DNA from: Candidatus Sabulitectum sp. | GTDB lineage: Bacteria > Fermentibacterota > Fermentibacteria > Fermentibacterales > JCC-6 | Direction: 5' to 3' | Assembly: GCA_029940175.1 (NCBI GenBank) | Contig: JAOZRM010000009.1 | Coordinates: 2,187 to 25,951, forward strand | DNA: 23,765 nt | Shown here: positions 8,523 through 17,800 of the stretch, piece after piece | How positions within the stretch are numbered: the first letter of the stretch is position 1 | Layout: every line of letters starts with the position of its first letter | The notes under the pieces: generated by a model | Told to the model about the DNA's origin: nothing | What the model saw: the letters and a program-made list of their open reading frames with translations, nothing else | Databases searched by the model: none | Position numbers and translations under genes: made by a program

Positions 8523-9580
8523 TGAATATGGTCAGTCTTGATAAAAAGAAGTTTGGTAGTTTTATCCTTGAGCTTTCGGCGGAACACGCCGTGTATGCTC
8601 CGGGAAAGGCGGGGGGGAAGACCGAATTCATCCCTGTTGAGTCCGAAGACGAGATCGATCTTAAAACCCTTGTAACTGATCTTTCTCCCAAAGGGGTTTT
8701 CTTTCCCCATTCAGAGGTTCTTTACGAGTACGACAAAGAGGGGATCCGGGTGCCTCAGAAGGAAGCTGGAAAACCCATTGCCGTCTGGGGAATGAGAGGT
8801 TGTGACGCAAGAAGCCTGCTCATGCTGAACAAGGTTTTTGGAAGTGCGATCCAGATGCCTGATAACAAGAATTTTCAGGACCCGTACTGGAAAGAAAAGT
8901 ACGACAATTCGGTGATCTTCGGTACCGGCTGCAACGAACCGCTTTCAACATGCTTCTGCAACTGGTTCGAAGCAGGGCCGCACAGCTCTGCCGGGATGGA
9001 TGTGTTTGTTGTGGATGCAGGCAATAGCTTTCTTCTGGAACCGGTGACAGACAAGGGTCGAGCTGTTCTTGATAAGCTGTCCTGCTTCACTGATTCCACA
9101 GAAGAAGACAAAACCACTGCTGCAGAACTTGCTTCTGAAGCCTTGGACGGCATGGCTGAACCCATGGAAGTAAACGGTCTCGGTGAGATGTTGAACAACA
9201 AATACGATGAGCCTGTATGGGATCAGATAAGTGCCAAGTGCATCAACTGCGGTGCGTGTACTTTCAGCTGCCCTACATGTCACTGCTACGATATTCAGGA
9301 CGAGGGCAAGGGAAGCAGCGGCAAGCGTATTCGTATCTGGGACTCCTGCATGTTCCCCATTTTTACAATGGAAGCCTCAGGTCATAACCCCAGGGCATTG
9401 TCCAGCCAGAGGGTCAGACAGCGAGTTATGCACAAGTACAGCTACTTTCCCGAGAAGTACGGCGAGTTCCTGTGCACAGGATGCGGCAGATGTGTAACTG
9501 TCTGCCCTGTGAATCTTGATATCAGAGAAGTATTGAAGACAATAAATGAATACAAAAAGCAGGGAATAACAAATGGGTAA
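8522..9580 (+). CDS. flxB: 4Fe-4S protein, sulfhydrogenase beta / AsrA / FlxB-like
   Basis: A 352-aa protein of the family that includes sulfhydrogenase beta subunit HydB, anaerobic sulfite reductase subunit A and FlxB. Seen: M-R-G-C-D-A-R-S around C94; G-T-G-C-N-E-P-L-S-T-C-F-C near C137-C146; cluster C240/243/246/250 continuing as CPTCHC (C253, C255); W-D-S-C-M at C276; and a second cluster C318/321/324/328. In relatives this subunit carries electrons between the FAD/NAD(P)H subunit and the rest of the complex, matching the FlxA-like gene directly downstream. The first ATG (8522) shares one base with the upstream stop; ATG 8528 has better spacing to the GGGG site and could be the real start. 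Soluble. Confidence 0.85.
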   Translation: MNMVSLDKKKFGSFILELSAEHAVYAPGKAGGKTEFIPVESEDEIDLKTLVTDLSPKGVFFPHSEVLYEYDKEGIRVPQKEAGKPIAVWGMRGCDARSLLMLNKVFGSAIQMPDNKNFQDPYWKEKYDNSVIFGTGCNEPLSTCFCNWFEAGPHSSAGMDVFVVDAGNSFLLEPVTDKGRAVLDKLSCFTDSTEEDKTTAAELASEALDGMAEPMEVNGLGEMLNNKYDEPVWDQISAKCINCGACTFSCPTCHCYDIQDEGKGSSGKRIRIWDSCMFPIFTMEASGHNPRALSSQRVRQRVMHKYSYFPEKYGEFLCTGCGRCVTVCPVNLDIREVLKTINEYKKQGITNG

Positions 9581-10406
9581 CTACTGCATTCCACAGGAAA
9601 TGAGGGTTGAGCGGATCGGAACAGAGGATCCGGCAAGAACACTTCGAACCTACGATCTTTCCTTTGTGAATGATGCCGACAGAGAGGCATTCAAATATCT
9701 TCCAGGGCAGTTCTGTGAGTTGTCAATACCGGGGAAAGGCGAATCACCTTTCGGTATTGCGTCTTCGCCCACGGAAGAAGGTTTTCTTCGATTCACGGTT
9801 AACAGAACCGGCTCTGTTACAAATGAGATACATTACCTCAGGAATGGAGATCTCATCGGATTGCGGGGGCCTCTGGGCAACTGGTATCCCATAGAAGACA
9901 TGAAAGGGATGAACGTTCTTATTGTTGGAGGAGGCTTTGCATTCACAACCCTCCGGTCTCTTCTTATCTACCTTATGGGCTCAAGAGAAGACTACAAGAA
10001 CATTACCGTTATCTACGGAGCCAGAAATCCCGATCTGTTCATCTACAAGGATGAGATCGCTCTCTGGAAGCAGAGAGACGATATCCAGATGCATCTTACA
10101 ATAGACAAACCTGTGGATGGATGGAACGAAAGAACAGGTTTTGTCCCTGCGGTTGTTGAAGAGGTGGCTCCCACTCCGGACAACACCATGGCCGTCGTCT
10201 GTGGTCCTCCTGTGATGATCAAGTACACCCTGCCGGTTCTTACAAAACTGGGATTCTCAGATGAGATGATCTACACTTCTCTTGAACGACGAATGAAATG
10301 CGGTATTGGCAAATGTGGAAGATGCAATATCGGTTCGAAATATATCTGTATTGATGGCCCTGTGTTTTCAATGGCTGAGTTGAAAAATATACCCGAGACG
10401 GTTTAG
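9573..10406 (+). CDS. flxA: FAD/NAD(P)H-binding oxidoreductase, sulfhydrogenase gamma / FlxA-like
   Basis: A 277-aa ferredoxin-reductase-type flavoprotein that should exchange electrons with NADH or NADPH. The FAD domain shows P-G-Q-F (44-47), the flavin motif S-P-F-G-I-A-S (58-64) and G-D-L-I-G-L-R-G-P-L-G (92-102). The nucleotide domain has V-G-G-G-F-A-F (118-124) and ends with C-G-P-P at 210-213. The C-terminus holds a [2Fe-2S] site C243-x4-C248-x2-C251-x7-C259, as in dihydroorotate dehydrogenase B electron-transfer subunits. It overlaps flxB by 8 bases. This is the first of two NAD(P)H entry points in the operon. Cofactor preference cannot be read from the sequence. HydG or AsrB are alternative family names. 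Confidence 0.9.
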   Translation: MGNYCIPQEMRVERIGTEDPARTLRTYDLSFVNDADREAFKYLPGQFCELSIPGKGESPFGIASSPTEEGFLRFTVNRTGSVTNEIHYLRNGDLIGLRGPLGNWYPIEDMKGMNVLIVGGGFAFTTLRSLLIYLMGSREDYKNITVIYGARNPDLFIYKDEIALWKQRDDIQMHLTIDKPVDGWNERTGFVPAVVEEVAPTPDNTMAVVCGPPVMIKYTLPVLTKLGFSDEMIYTSLERRMKCGIGKCGRCNIGSKYICIDGPVFSMAELKNIPETV

Positions 10407-10420
10407 ATGGAGATTGGCTC

Positions 10421-10891
10421 ATGAAAAAGATAATTATTGCCGAAAATGACCCTAACTTCAAGAATGACATAGCAGCACAGCCCGGTGCCGAATCTTTCAT
10501 GCGCTGCTTCACGTGCGGAACATGTACCGCTTCATGCCCTGTGGCAGAGGTACATGACGAGTACGACCCCAGAAAGATCATCCGTATGTCCATACTTGGA
10601 ATGCGGAAAGAGGTTCTTTCCTCGGATATCCTGTGGATGTGCTCCAGATGTTACACCTGTGCTGCTCTCTGTCCCCAGAATGTAAAGTTCACAGATGTGA
10701 TCAGCATTCTTCGGGATATGGCGGTGAAGGAAGGATATGCTCCAAGGGAGAGGCTGGACAAGGCTCGTGAGCTGGATAAGGCCATCCAGAGTCTCCGCTG
10801 CAAGATCATAGACAGTAAGCTGCATCCTGACCAGAGAGATTCAAAGGAAATCATCAAGGCCCTGGAAGATGAGCTGAAAAAAGAATGGTAA
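10421..10891 (+). CDS. hdrC: HdrC-like 4Fe-4S protein
   Basis: A 156-aa protein with the two HdrC ferredoxin motifs C29/32/35/39 (CFTCGTCTASCP) and C74/77/80/84 (CSRCYTCAALCP) separated by the usual 34-residue helical spacer, which contains the typical DPRKIIRMSILG segment. HdrC normally hands electrons from HdrA to HdrB, the subunit with two non-cubane clusters. No HdrB follows; instead the next gene is FrhB-like. GGAG lies 8 bases before the ATG. The C-terminal third is charged and helical and lacks cysteine ligands. Assignment is firm; its downstream partner is unknown. Confidence 0.92.
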   Translation: MKKIIIAENDPNFKNDIAAQPGAESFMRCFTCGTCTASCPVAEVHDEYDPRKIIRMSILGMRKEVLSSDILWMCSRCYTCAALCPQNVKFTDVISILRDMAVKEGYAPRERLDKARELDKAIQSLRCKIIDSKLHPDQRDSKEIIKALEDELKKEW

Positions 10892-10895
10892 TAAA

Positions 10896-12017
10896 ATGAA
10901 GGAAAACGAGATACGTTCATTTGATGATCTGTATGCGGATGTGATTGAAGCCGGTACCTGCAGCAAGTGCGGTGGCTGTGTTTCTGTCTGTTCCGCCAAC
11001 ATGATCGGAGCCTTGAAGCTTGATGAAAACGGTTTTCCCACATACACCGATAAGGAGCTCTGTCTGGCGTGCGGCCTGTGCCACATGATCTGCCCGCATA
11101 CACACACAGTCAGAGAAGAAGTGAAATCAAGATTTAACTGGAAGGCTCCTATTGGCCAATATGCCGATGTTATTTCGGCGAGGACCACAGACCCTGCGGT
11201 AGCTGAAGTTGCCACCGATGGCGGGGTAGTCACCTCTCTTCTTATTCACATGCTTGAAGCCGGTCATATCGACGGTGCTGTTGTTTCCACAACTCTTGAC
11301 GGATACACCAGGCAGGCCATTGTAGCCACCTCCCGTGAAGAGATCCTTCAGGCTGCCGGTTCTCATTTTGGAGAACTTCCCCATCTGGAAGAGGTGGGAG
11401 AAAAATATGCAAACTACGTTTCAGTTTTAAGATATACCTGCAAAGATACTCCTAAGAAACTGAAAAGGCTGGCAGTGGTTGGAACTCCGTGTCAGATCAC
11501 TTCCATCAGAAACATGCAGGCTCTTGCCATCGTTCCTTCGGATATCATCACATTTACCATCGGTCTTTTTTGTATGCAGTGTTTTGAGATGAGCAATCTC
11601 ATGGATAAGGAATTCATAAAGAGCAGGAAGATCGATCCGGACGAGATAGAAAGCATGAACATCAAGGAAGATTTCATTCTTACTTTGAAATCCGGGCTGA
11701 AGGTACACATACCCATGAAAGAGATAGAAGAGATCGCACGACCAGCCTGCTTGAAGTGCGATTACTTTGCCAATGATTATGCAGATATTTCTGTTGGCGG
11801 CCTTGGCTCTCCGGAAAAGCACACAACTGTAATGGTTCGCACTATCAGAGGGCGTTTGATGATCGCAGATGCTCTTGCGAAGAAAAGCATCAAGCTTCGA
11901 GAGAGCAGATCAACTGATGAACAAAGAGTGTACAAGCATGGAATGATTTCTCTTATTGAAGATTACGCTGCCCGAAAAGAAGCTAGAGCAGAAAAATACA
12001 GAGACAGGGCACGGTAA
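10896..12017 (+). CDS. frhB: FrhB-family (coenzyme F420 hydrogenase/dehydrogenase beta-like) iron-sulfur flavoprotein
   Basis: A 373-aa protein with the classical FrhB layout: N-terminal ferredoxin domain (C22/25/28/32 and C56/59/62/66), the family signature A-T-D-G-G-V-V-T (107-114), the flavin-associated loop V-G-T-P-C-Q (195-200), C226/C229, and a late pair C285/C288 in P-A-C-L-K-C-D-Y followed by A-D-I-S-V-G-G-L-G-S. Known members oxidise or reduce F420, or act as electron-input subunits with ferredoxin. Nothing here shows that the organism makes F420. Its location directly after HdrC, where HdrB is often found, suggests it receives or delivers electrons through HdrC. The start is supported by position only; the Shine-Dalgarno site is weak. 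Confidence 0.9.
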   Translation: MKENEIRSFDDLYADVIEAGTCSKCGGCVSVCSANMIGALKLDENGFPTYTDKELCLACGLCHMICPHTHTVREEVKSRFNWKAPIGQYADVISARTTDPAVAEVATDGGVVTSLLIHMLEAGHIDGAVVSTTLDGYTRQAIVATSREEILQAAGSHFGELPHLEEVGEKYANYVSVLRYTCKDTPKKLKRLAVVGTPCQITSIRNMQALAIVPSDIITFTIGLFCMQCFEMSNLMDKEFIKSRKIDPDEIESMNIKEDFILTLKSGLKVHIPMKEIEEIARPACLKCDYFANDYADISVGGLGSPEKHTTVMVRTIRGRLMIADALAKKSIKLRESRSTDEQRVYKHGMISLIEDYAARKEARAEKYRDRAR

Positions 12018-12023
12018 AATATT

Positions 12024-12935
12024 ATGGCAGACACAGTCACAGACATCAAGCCGGAAAAGAAGAATATGGCAACAGAATCAGCAAAATCAGGAGCTGTTCT
12101 TGTGGTTGGTGGAGGCATCGCCGGCATCCAGTCATCACTTGATCTGGCCGATTCAGGTTACAAGGTCTACCTGGTAGAGAAGACTCCTGCCATTGGTGGT
12201 ACAATGGCGCAACTGGATAAGACTTTTCCAACCAACGATTGCGCCATGTGCGTGATCTCTCCCAAGCTGGTTGGTAGCGGCAGACACCTGAACATTGATC
12301 TTATTACCAACGCAGAGGTTATGGGTATTGAAGGCGAATCTGGAAATTTCACGGTAAAGGTAAAGAGGCATCCAAGGTATGTTGATGCAGAAGCTTGTAC
12401 CGGTTGTGGTGCGTGCGTGCAGAACTGCCCTGTGAACATGATAATCTATCCTGTGGAACGGGATGAAGTGGATATCAGGAAGAACGACCGGGATGTGGTA
12501 CTGCCCATTCTTGAAGAGAACGGATGCGGCGAAGGGTCTCTCATGCCTGTTCTTCAGGCAGTAGACAGACACTACGGCTACCTGCCCAAGGATGTGATCA
12601 CTTACATTTCCGGAAAGCTTTCCGTGAGCCTTGCTGATATCTACAACATTGCAACCTTTTACAACTCTTTCAGCCTTGTTCCCAAGGGTAGACACAAGAT
12701 CAGTATCTGCATGGGAACAACATGTTATGTAAAGGGAGCAGAAAAACTTATGCAGAAGTTATGCACTGACCTTGGGGTTGAACCCGGGGGAACCACTGAG
12801 GATATGAGATTCTCTGTGGAAGCTGCAAGATGTATCGGGTGCTGCAGTCTGGCACCTGCCATAATGGTCAACGACAAGGTTTACGGCAGGGTCAAACTCA
12901 GCGACCTCTCAGGCATACTTAAGGAATACCAATGA
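12024..12935 (+). CDS. nuoE: Chimera: HdrA N-terminal segment fused to NuoE
   Basis: A 303-aa two-part protein. Residues 25-138 match the first ~122 residues of HdrA: GGGIAG loop (29-34), the L-D-K-T-F-P-T-N-D-C-A-M-C block with C73 and C76, and one 4Fe-4S motif C125/128/131/135. The third HdrA cysteine after S-P-K is missing (S-P-K-L-V-G-S-G here). After I140 the sequence changes to NuoE, the 24-kDa thioredoxin-like subunit of NADH dehydrogenase: helical L-P-x-L-Q-A-V-D region, T-F-Y-N-S-F, and the [2Fe-2S] ligands C229, C234, C270, C274. The remainder of HdrA is missing here and appears in the gene at 14841. Start 12024 is used; ATG 12066 has a better ribosome site (GGAAAAGAAGA) and is a real alternative. 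It overlaps nuoF by 4 bases. Confidence 0.9.
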   Translation: MADTVTDIKPEKKNMATESAKSGAVLVVGGGIAGIQSSLDLADSGYKVYLVEKTPAIGGTMAQLDKTFPTNDCAMCVISPKLVGSGRHLNIDLITNAEVMGIEGESGNFTVKVKRHPRYVDAEACTGCGACVQNCPVNMIIYPVERDEVDIRKNDRDVVLPILEENGCGEGSLMPVLQAVDRHYGYLPKDVITYISGKLSVSLADIYNIATFYNSFSLVPKGRHKISICMGTTCYVKGAEKLMQKLCTDLGVEPGGTTEDMRFSVEAARCIGCCSLAPAIMVNDKVYGRVKLSDLSGILKEYQ

Positions 12936-14836
12936 GCAACAAGTATACACAACAGCTGGACAGCCTTGAAGCTGTCGGTCTTAGCTCGCTCTATCCCGGA
13001 AAGTTCAGAATCTCTGTTGGTATGGCCACATGCGGGCTTGCCACCGGCGCTGGTGAGGTGTTTAACCGGCTGGGCGAGGAGCTGAAGAAAACCGGTTTTG
13101 ATGCTATTCTTTCAAGAACCGGTTGCTTGGGGTTTTGCCAGATGGAGCCAGTGGTGGATCTGTTTATTCCAGACGGCCCCAGGCTTACTTTCGTAGAAAT
13201 GACACCGGAAAAAGCAACAGATTTCATCAAAATTCTTACTGAAGGGAAAATCCCCACAGACAGCCTTTTGTGTGTTCACCAGCGGGAAACACTTCTTGGT
13301 GATAATTTCAAAGAGTACGGTTCAGCCAGTGCAGATACTGTAGCAGATGTTCCGCTTTATACCGAAGTACCGTTCTTTGCCAAACAGAACAAGATCGCTT
13401 TAAGGAACTGCGGCGTTATTGATCCGGTCTCTATTGAAGAATATGTGGCCAGATCAGGTTACAGAGCTCTTCTGGAAGTTCTGTCCAGCAGAACGAATGT
13501 GGAACTCATCGCAGATGTTAAAACATCAGGGCTGCGAGGCCGTGGTGGTGGAGGATTCCCAACAGGACTGAAGTGGGAATACACTCTGAAAACAGAAGCT
13601 GACCAGCGGTATGTGGTGTGCAATGCCGATGAGGGTGATCCCGGAGCCTACATGGACAGATCGGTTCTTGAAGGAGACCCTCATTCTGTCATAGAAGGGA
13701 TGATCCTGGGCGGATACGCCATGCAGGCATCAATGGGTTTTGTTTATGTCAGAACTGAGTATCCTCTTGCAGTAGAGCGAATGACCGTAGCCATTGAACA
13801 GGCCAGGGGAAATGGTTTCCTGGGTGAAAACATTTTCGGTAGTGATTTTTCCTTCGATCTGCAGATCAGACAGGGTTCAGGAGCATTCGTATGCGGCGAG
13901 GAAACCTCGCTGATGCACTCAATTGAAGGTGTTTCTCCGGAACCCCGCAATCGTCCTCCATTCCCGTCAGAATCCGGTCTATGGAAGAAGCCAACAAACA
14001 TAAACAATGTTGAGACCTGGGCTAATGTACCTGCACTTGTTTTCAAGGGCGGCAGCTGGTTCAGTGGTATTGGTACTGAAAATTCCAAGGGAACCAAGGT
14101 GTTCTCTCTTGTTGGAACTGTTAGGAATACCGGTCTTGTTGAAGTGCCCATGGGAATAACCCTCAGAGAGATCATTTTTGAGATCGGTGGCGGGATCCCC
14201 GACGACAAGGAATTCAAAGCCGTTCAGACCGGAGGCCCTTCAGGCGGTTGTCTGCCAGCCTCTCTTCTGGACCTGCCTGTTGATTACCAGCGGCTTGCTG
14301 AAGCGGGGTCTATAATGGGTTCCGGTGGAATGGTTGTAATGGATGAAACTTCCTGTGTGGTTGATATCGCCAGGTATTTCCTCGACTTTACAAACGATGA
14401 ATCATGCGGCAAGTGTACCTCATGCCGTGACGGCAGTGAGCTTATGCTGAACATTCTAACCAGAATAACTCAGGGTCACGGTAAACCAGAGGACGTTGAT
14501 TTTCTTCTTGAGCTTGGCGCAGCGGTTACCGATGCGTCCCAGTGCGGGCTGGGGCAGACACTTGCAAACCCGGTGCTTTCCACAATCAGGTATTTCCGAG
14601 AAGAATATGACGCCCATATAGAGCGGGCAGTCTGTCCGGCACATGCCTGCAAAGAGCTTGTCACTTACAGTGTTGATGTTGATAAATGTACAGGCTGTAC
14701 CCTTTGTGCAAGGAACTGCCCCACTGCTGCAATCTCCGGCAAGGTCAGGGAAGTTCATTTCATAGACCAGGGAAATTGCACCAAATGCGGGCTGTGTTTT
14801 GATGTATGTAATTTTAACGCGATAGTTGTGGAGTAG
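12932..14836 (+). CDS. nuoF: NuoF-like NADH-binding FMN iron-sulfur subunit
   Basis: A 634-aa protein of the HydB/HndC type, longer than complex I NuoF. Domains: thioredoxin-like N-terminus with C34, C65, C69; the 51-kDa core with the NADH/FMN loop L-R-G-R-G-G-G-G-F-P-T-G-L-K-W (201-215) and N-A-D-E-G-D-P-G-A-Y-M-D-R (231-243); the N3-type 4Fe-4S ligands C492/495/498 and C538; and a C-terminal ferredoxin with C586/589/592/596 and C616/619/622/626. It oxidises NADH or reduces NAD+ and passes electrons to the NuoE and NuoG-like partners encoded on either side. ATGA overlap upstream; stop 4 bases before the next ATG. It is the second pyridine-nucleotide entry point in this operon and in known relatives is a site of flavin-based bifurcation. 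Confidence 0.96.
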   Translation: MSNKYTQQLDSLEAVGLSSLYPGKFRISVGMATCGLATGAGEVFNRLGEELKKTGFDAILSRTGCLGFCQMEPVVDLFIPDGPRLTFVEMTPEKATDFIKILTEGKIPTDSLLCVHQRETLLGDNFKEYGSASADTVADVPLYTEVPFFAKQNKIALRNCGVIDPVSIEEYVARSGYRALLEVLSSRTNVELIADVKTSGLRGRGGGGFPTGLKWEYTLKTEADQRYVVCNADEGDPGAYMDRSVLEGDPHSVIEGMILGGYAMQASMGFVYVRTEYPLAVERMTVAIEQARGNGFLGENIFGSDFSFDLQIRQGSGAFVCGEETSLMHSIEGVSPEPRNRPPFPSESGLWKKPTNINNVETWANVPALVFKGGSWFSGIGTENSKGTKVFSLVGTVRNTGLVEVPMGITLREIIFEIGGGIPDDKEFKAVQTGGPSGGCLPASLLDLPVDYQRLAEAGSIMGSGGMVVMDETSCVVDIARYFLDFTNDESCGKCTSCRDGSELMLNILTRITQGHGKPEDVDFLLELGAAVTDASQCGLGQTLANPVLSTIRYFREEYDAHIERAVCPAHACKELVTYSVDVDKCTGCTLCARNCPTAAISGKVREVHFIDQGNCTKCGLCFDVCNFNAIVVE

Positions 14837-14840
14837 CAGC

Positions 14841-17800
14841 ATGGAAAAAACCGTAAAACTTACGATTGACCAGCAGCAGGTTGAGTTTGAAGATGGAACA
14901 ACTCTTCTTGAAGCATGCCAAAAGCTTGATATCTACATTCCAACTCTCTGTCACCATCAGTCTCTTTCTCCCTACGGAGCCTGTCGGCTCTGTCTTGTTC
15001 AGGTCAAGCAGAATGGAAGAACGTCCATAAAAACGTCCTGTAACAACTTCATACAGGAAGGCATGGTTGTAAGCACAACATCTGACAGAGTAAACAGTAG
15101 CAGAAAGATAATGGTGGAACTGCTTCTTGCCAGATGTCCGGTCTCCATCGAGATAAAAAAACTGGCTTCCGAAATGGGTATAGCAGGAGACAGAATAGAA
15201 CCGAAGAACGAAGACTGTATTCTCTGCGGGCTATGCGTGAGAATATGCAGAGAGCGGATGGGAAAAGGAGTTCTGGGCTTTTCAAACCGTGGCAGCAAGC
15301 GTCTGGTTTCACCGGCATTTGACCAGTTATCAGATGAATGTCAGACATGTGGAGCATGCTTCAGTGTCTGTCCGGTTGAGAACGGCATCAAACTTGAAAA
15401 TATCACCGGTAACAAACCGGTTTCAATTAAGTCTGAATTTGATGAAGGTCTTGTGAACAGATCTGCTGTCTACATTCCTTACGCTCAGGCGGTGCCCAAT
15501 TACGCAAGCATCGACCCCAGGTACTGCGTGCAGTTGAAAACCGGCGAGTGTGGGATCTGTGCAGAGTACTGTGAATCCGATGCTATCAACTATGAACAGC
15601 TGGAAGAAAATTCAGATCTGAATGTCGGTGCTGTTATTCTAACAACAGGTTCGGACACATTCGACCCCTCTCCTCTGCACGAATACGGTTACGGCAGGTA
15701 CAAAAATGTACTTACCAGTATACAGTTTGAAAGAATTCTTGCAGCATCAGGTCCTTTCGAAGGACATTTGCAGAGACCTTCAGACGGTTCCGTTCCCGTA
15801 AAAATTGCCTGGTTGCAGTGTGTGGGTTCCAGAACAGTGGATGCTCACATGCCTTACTGTTCATCAGTCTGCTGCATGTATGCAATGAAGGAAGCAATTA
15901 TTGCCAGGGAACATGTTGATTCGGTTGAACCTGCAATCTTCTTTATGGACCTCAGGGCGCATGGAAAAGATTTCGAGAAGTACTACGAGCGCGCCAAGGA
16001 AACCGGTGTAAGGTTCATCAGGTCCAGAATCAGCAAGATCCGTGAGATAAATGAAACCGAGAATCTTGAACTGAGTTATGTCACTGAAGATGGTATTGTT
16101 ACTAAAGAGGAATTCGATCTGGTTGTTCTTTCTGTTGGTCTTGCCCCCGGGGGCAGCAATGGAATGCTTTCTGAAAGACTGGAATTGCGCCTGAATGAAT
16201 ACGGATTTGTTGAAGGTTCCGATGATTCTCCAATTGAAACAACTCGCCCGGGAGTATTTGTCAGTGGCCCTGCCGGGGCACCCATGGATATTCCTGAAAC
16301 GGTAATTCAGGCTTCAGGAGCTGTGGCCAGTACTGCAGAGATATTGTCGGAAGCTCGAGGCACAGAAATAAAGGAAAAAGAGTATCCGCCCGAGATCGAC
16401 GTGGAAGGCAAAACACCAAGGATCGGTGTGTTTGTCTGCCACTGTGGAACGAACATTGGAAGTATTGTGGATGTTCCTGCTGTGAAGGAATATGCAAGAA
16501 AACTGCCTGATGTGGTTTATGCGGGAGAAAACCTTTTCACCTGTTCTCAGGATACTCAGGAAGTGATCAAGGATATTATCAAAGAGTACAGGCTGAACCG
16601 AGTGGTTGTTTCATCGTGCTCACCAAGTACCCATGAACCTCTCTTCCAGGAAACCATCCGGGAAGCCGGGCTCAATCCGTATCTTTTCAATATGGCGAAT
16701 ATCAGAAACCAGTGCAGCTGGGTACACAGGGATAACCCTGCAGAAGCAACAAGAAAGGCAAAGATTCTTACAAGAATAGCCGTGGGGAAAGCCAGGCTTC
16801 TGAAACCTCTTCACACCATAGCTCTTGATGTTATTCAGAGGGGGCTTGTTGTTGGCGGAGGCCTTGCAGGAATGACAGCGGCACTGTCAATTGCAGACCA
16901 GGGCTTTGAAGTTGCTTTGATTGAAAGGGAGGAATCCCTTGGTGGAAACCTGCTTCGTCTTGTAAGGAAGCCGGATGGTGAACTTGTTAGCGAATATCTG
17001 AAAGAAGTAACTGACAAGGTTAAGAACCATCCGAATATCACTGTTTATACAGGCTCTACAGTGATGTCAATTGACGGTTATATCGGCAATTACCTCACAA
17101 CCATCCAAGGTCCGATTCCCGAGATCGACCCTGATGCTGAAGTGGTTGAGGGGGAAGAAATAGATATGAGCGGTATTGTTGATTATGAGCATGGTGTAAT
17201 TGTAATTACAACCGGAGCCGAGGAAACGGTTCCTGAATCATACCTGTACGGCTCTACTGAAGACAGAGTGATAACTCAGCTTGAGCTGGAGAAGGATCTG
17301 GAGAAGAAGGAAAAAGAGTATTCAAAACTGAAGAGCGTGGTGATGATCCAGTGTGTAGGGTCAAGAGACGACGAGCATCCTTACTGCTCAAGAGTCTGCT
17401 GTACCCAGGCGGTTAAGAATGCGATCCGCTTAAGAAAACTTAACCCGAAGATGAATGTGTATGTGCTCTACCGTGATATCAGAACCTACGGTTTCAACGA
17501 AAAATACTACCAGGAGGCAAGATCTCTTGGGGTGATCTTCATCAGGTACGATGTTGAGGAAAAACCCGTTGTTACAGCTGGGGAAAAGGGAATCAAGGTT
17601 ACAATAAGAGATCATGTTCTGAACACTGCTGTTGAAATAAGTGCAGACAGGGTTATTCTGGCCTCGGCCATGAAACCAAGGGAGGATGCCACTGTTCTGT
17701 CTCAGATGTTGAAGATCCCTCTTAACGAAGATGGTTTCTTCATGGAAGCACATGTAAAACTGCGACCTGTAGACTTCTCTGCAGAAGGAATCTTCCTGGC

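Noticed and set aside
14826..14840. TTG start for the NuoG-HdrA chimera
   Set aside because: ATG 14841 has an ideal GGAG spacing and begins right at the family's first beta strand.
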